A stretch of DNA of 64,000 bases from Microcystis wesenbergii NRERC-220 (lineage in GTDB: Bacteria > Cyanobacteriota > Cyanobacteriia > Cyanobacteriales > Microcystaceae): positions 2,493,501 through 2,557,500 of the forward strand of contig NZ_JAVSJA010000001.1 in the NCBI RefSeq assembly GCF_032027425.1. Direction: 5' to 3'. Positions 62,365 through 64,000 of this stretch are shown here, piece by piece; position 1 is the stretch's first letter, and the number at the start of each line of letters is the position of its first letter. The notes beneath the pieces are model-generated. The model had not been told where the DNA came from. It worked only from the letters and a program-made list of their open reading frames with translations, and ran no database searches. A program made the position numbers and the translations under genes.

Positions 62365-63504
62365 ATGAGTTTACAAAGTTTGCCGCTCGATTCCAGAAAG
62401 CTTGAAGTCTTGATAAAGAAGACTAGGCACTATAATATTTCCCCTATGTTTTTATCCCAATATATGCCTGAAGCTCAATCCCATCCAATTAGTGAGCATC
62501 TAGGTGAATTGGTTAACGATGCATACGAATATTTATCAGCTTGTAGTCAAAGTGAAATTGAAGAACTTCTAAGTGCTATGCCTCGTGGCTACAGAACGTT
62601 ATTTGATATAAAATTAGAGGTAGAGACTGAGCAGCAGCGGCGAAGATTTGCCCTTTATTATGTTTCATCAGAAGTCGAGCGAAGCTATTTTTCCTTTAAG
62701 GGGGTACTTGAGCAAGATTTATTACAAAGTGAAGTGATAAAAATATATCCAGAATTAGCTGATAAGTTTGATAAAGATGGATTACTTCATATAGATTCTA
62801 ATTTTGTTCTTTTTGATGGCGGAATTCAATATAAAGACCACATTCTTTATTATCATCAACTTCTCAGACGAGGATACCGATCTAATCCAAACTTTGATTT
62901 TCTAGATGGATTTATAAGGTACTACCGATATACAAAAAATGAAAATCAGTTTCGGATTGCCATTGATCACCGACGAATCATGTTAAAAGAGTTTTATCGC
63001 CAAGTTATTGAGATGGACGGATGGCGTGGTTTACCATTTGATAAAAACAAGTTGGATGACCAAAATTATATTGGCTTGACTGTTGTAGAGCGAAACAAAA
63101 ATTCATTATTTGAACAGACGTGTAGCCTTGACCGTACTGAGTTCTATTGGAGTTATCGTGATGGAATTAAAACATTTGAGGCTGAGGAAATTTCAGGCGA
63201 TAGTTATATATTTGATCATTACTACTTTAATCGGTATGTGCATAGTGAACGTGACATTCAAATAAAAGCATTTCGTCATTTGGATGGAGCGGTTAAAGTT
63301 TATCTTAGAGATAGTTATCAAAATAGAAAGAATTCTTTTATGCCAAAAGAGTTCAAGAGTCATTGTAAAGTAAAGCTTTGGCGCATTGACGGGGACATAA
63401 AGTTAGAGATCTGGAGCGACCTTATCTCACACTTTTTCAAGTGCAATGAAATGATTATTAAATATTTTGATCCTGAAAAATTTGAGCAGATATTTGATTT
63501 ATGA
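62365..63504 (+). CDS. Protein of unknown function (379 residues)
   Basis: Not recognised. No signal peptide or membrane helix. Residues about 1-110 look helical (ISEHLGELVNDAYEYLSACSQ). The middle is rich in Tyr, Phe and Asp (HILYYHQLLRRGYRSNPNFD, FIRYYRYTKNENQFRIAIDH). The C-terminal half alternates short hydrophobic strands with charged turns, suggesting beta structure. AT-rich codon use resembles the accessory genes rather than the core genes. It lies between the helicase and a TA pair, so a defence or mobile-element role is possible, but only by location. Confidence 0.6.
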   Translation: MSLQSLPLDSRKLEVLIKKTRHYNISPMFLSQYMPEAQSHPISEHLGELVNDAYEYLSACSQSEIEELLSAMPRGYRTLFDIKLEVETEQQRRRFALYYVSSEVERSYFSFKGVLEQDLLQSEVIKIYPELADKFDKDGLLHIDSNFVLFDGGIQYKDHILYYHQLLRRGYRSNPNFDFLDGFIRYYRYTKNENQFRIAIDHRRIMLKEFYRQVIEMDGWRGLPFDKNKLDDQNYIGLTVVERNKNSLFEQTCSLDRTEFYWSYRDGIKTFEAEEISGDSYIFDHYYFNRYVHSERDIQIKAFRHLDGAVKVYLRDSYQNRKNSFMPKEFKSHCKVKLWRIDGDIKLEIWSDLISHFFKCNEMIIKYFDPEKFEQIFDL

Positions 63505-63545
63505 GTGCGATCGCATATCTTGTAGTGCGATCGCCGATCTTGTAG

Positions 63546-63607
63546 GGTGCGTTCCTTAATGTGACTCCTACTGCTCCACTGATCGATCGATTTTTGGGGA
63601 ACGCACC
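63546..63607. repeat. Inverted-repeat element (GGTGCGTTCC)
   Basis: GGTGCGTTCC at 63546-63555 and GGAACGCACC at 63598-63607 are a perfect 10-bp pair around about 42 bp. Another GGGTGCGTCCC follows at about 63664. Two HIP1-like GCGATCGC sites precede it. Confidence 0.65.
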
Positions 63608-63716
63608 ATGCCCATTGATTGAAACTGTGATACCAAATCCTGTTATAATAAAACGAGATATAGGGTGCGTCCCACGCAGCCTTGACCTTTTTGAAAACAC
63701 TTTCAATGATGTAGCT

Positions 63717-63947
63717 ATGGACTGGGAAACTCGAATTACACTAAATCCCGATATTTTGGTGGGAAAACCTATCATTAAAGGAACAAGGATTGCGGTTGAA
63801 TTTATCATCGATCTTCTCGCCCAAGGTTGGAGTATTGATGAAATTCTGCGAAACTACCCAGGTATTACAGTAGAAGATATTCAAGCTTGTCTTAGCTATG
63901 CTAGTGTAATGCTCAAATCTGAGAAAGTCTATGCTATTCCTGCTTAA
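63717..63947 (+). CDS. DUF433 family antitoxin
   Basis: A 76-residue protein starting MDWETRITLNPDILVGKPIIKGTRIAVEFIID, the DUF433 winged-helix signature (P.I..GKP.I.GTRI.V). It ends before a DUF5615 gene. The frame is open 52 codons further upstream, but that part is repeat-derived, so this ATG is chosen. Confidence 0.88.
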   Translation: MDWETRITLNPDILVGKPIIKGTRIAVEFIIDLLAQGWSIDEILRNYPGITVEDIQACLSYASVMLKSEKVYAIPA

Positions 63948-63950
63948 CTG

Positions 63951-64000
63951 ATGCGTTTTCTAGCGAACGAAAATTTCCCCCTTGATGCGGTTGAAGCCCT
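63951..64000 (+). CDS. DUF5615 PIN-like toxin, cut by window end
   Basis: The first 16 codons are MRFLANENFPLDAVEA, the characteristic start of DUF5615 (one Asp/Glu-rich site of the PIN-like fold). It starts 3 bp after the DUF433 stop. Two decayed relatives are at 34.6 and 35.5 kb, but this one may be whole. Confidence 0.8.
   Translation, partial: MRFLANENFPLDAVEA

Noticed and set aside
1..64000. tRNA or rRNA genes
   Set aside because: No cloverleaf with a GGTTCGAATCC-type T arm or rRNA signature was seen by eye.

Overview
The window reads as chromosomal DNA of a bloom-forming cyanobacterium, most like Microcystis. Supporting signs are two psbA genes for photosystem II D1, many GCGATCGC (HIP1) octamers, a PEP-CTERM exoprotein, cyanobacteria-only small families (DUF4327, DUF3285, DUF29), and heavy loads of insertion sequences and toxin-antitoxin (TA) genes. 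The species call is inference from gene content; no search was run.

Layout. 0-11 kb is mostly core: the 3' part of a glutamate dehydrogenase gene, an IS630 element, cydAB (cytochrome bd oxidase), mnmG, a Bcp peroxiredoxin, an ABC-F ATPase and gpsA. 11-37.5 kb is an accessory island. It holds two nearly identical psbA genes about 8 kb apart and, around them, a Uma2 nuclease, a STAND ATPase, DUF29 genes, a HAF-repeat PEP-CTERM protein, an Rpn-type nuclease, two transposons and about fifteen TA modules or TA relics. Inside this island (30.1-33.0 kb) sits a two-gene operon whose products look like P47/OrfX-type TULIP proteins, the family known from botulinum neurotoxin clusters. I regard this as the most unusual content of the window. 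37.7-61.9 kb returns to core genes: proS, a TIGR04222-type membrane protein, an RqcH/NEMF homologue, gcvT, a TPR-serine protease, a P-type ATPase, hemB, small cyanobacterial proteins, a methyltransferase, dgkA, ybeY and a RecQ-like helicase. A two-gene Septu-like defence cassette (PtuA/PtuB) lies at 54.6-56.5 kb. 62-64 kb has an unrecognised 379-residue protein and the start of a DUF433/DUF5615 TA pair.

How the parts relate. The TA island shows gene birth and decay in progress. Visible events are a 0.35-kb direct duplication carrying an antitoxin gene, a chimeric antitoxin, a PIN toxin split by an ISKra4-type transposon with a 9-bp target duplication, an antitoxin broken by a palindromic repeat, and several toxin tails left as scars. 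Both IS630 copies and the ISKra4 copy have their transposase reading frame interrupted at an A/T homopolymer, so expression would need frameshifting or transcript slippage. Two short non-coding elements (11.09-11.37 and 41.93-42.34 kb) have IS200/IS605-like terminal hairpins and may encode guide-RNA-like (omega/HEARO) transcripts without a protein. The intergenic regions carry several dispersed repeat families: C/G-rich palindromes, GTTATCA tandem repeats, ATACTAAATC-ended MITEs and a 33-bp minisatellite.

Limits: family names come from motif recognition alone; domain borders, promoters and RNA structures are by eye.
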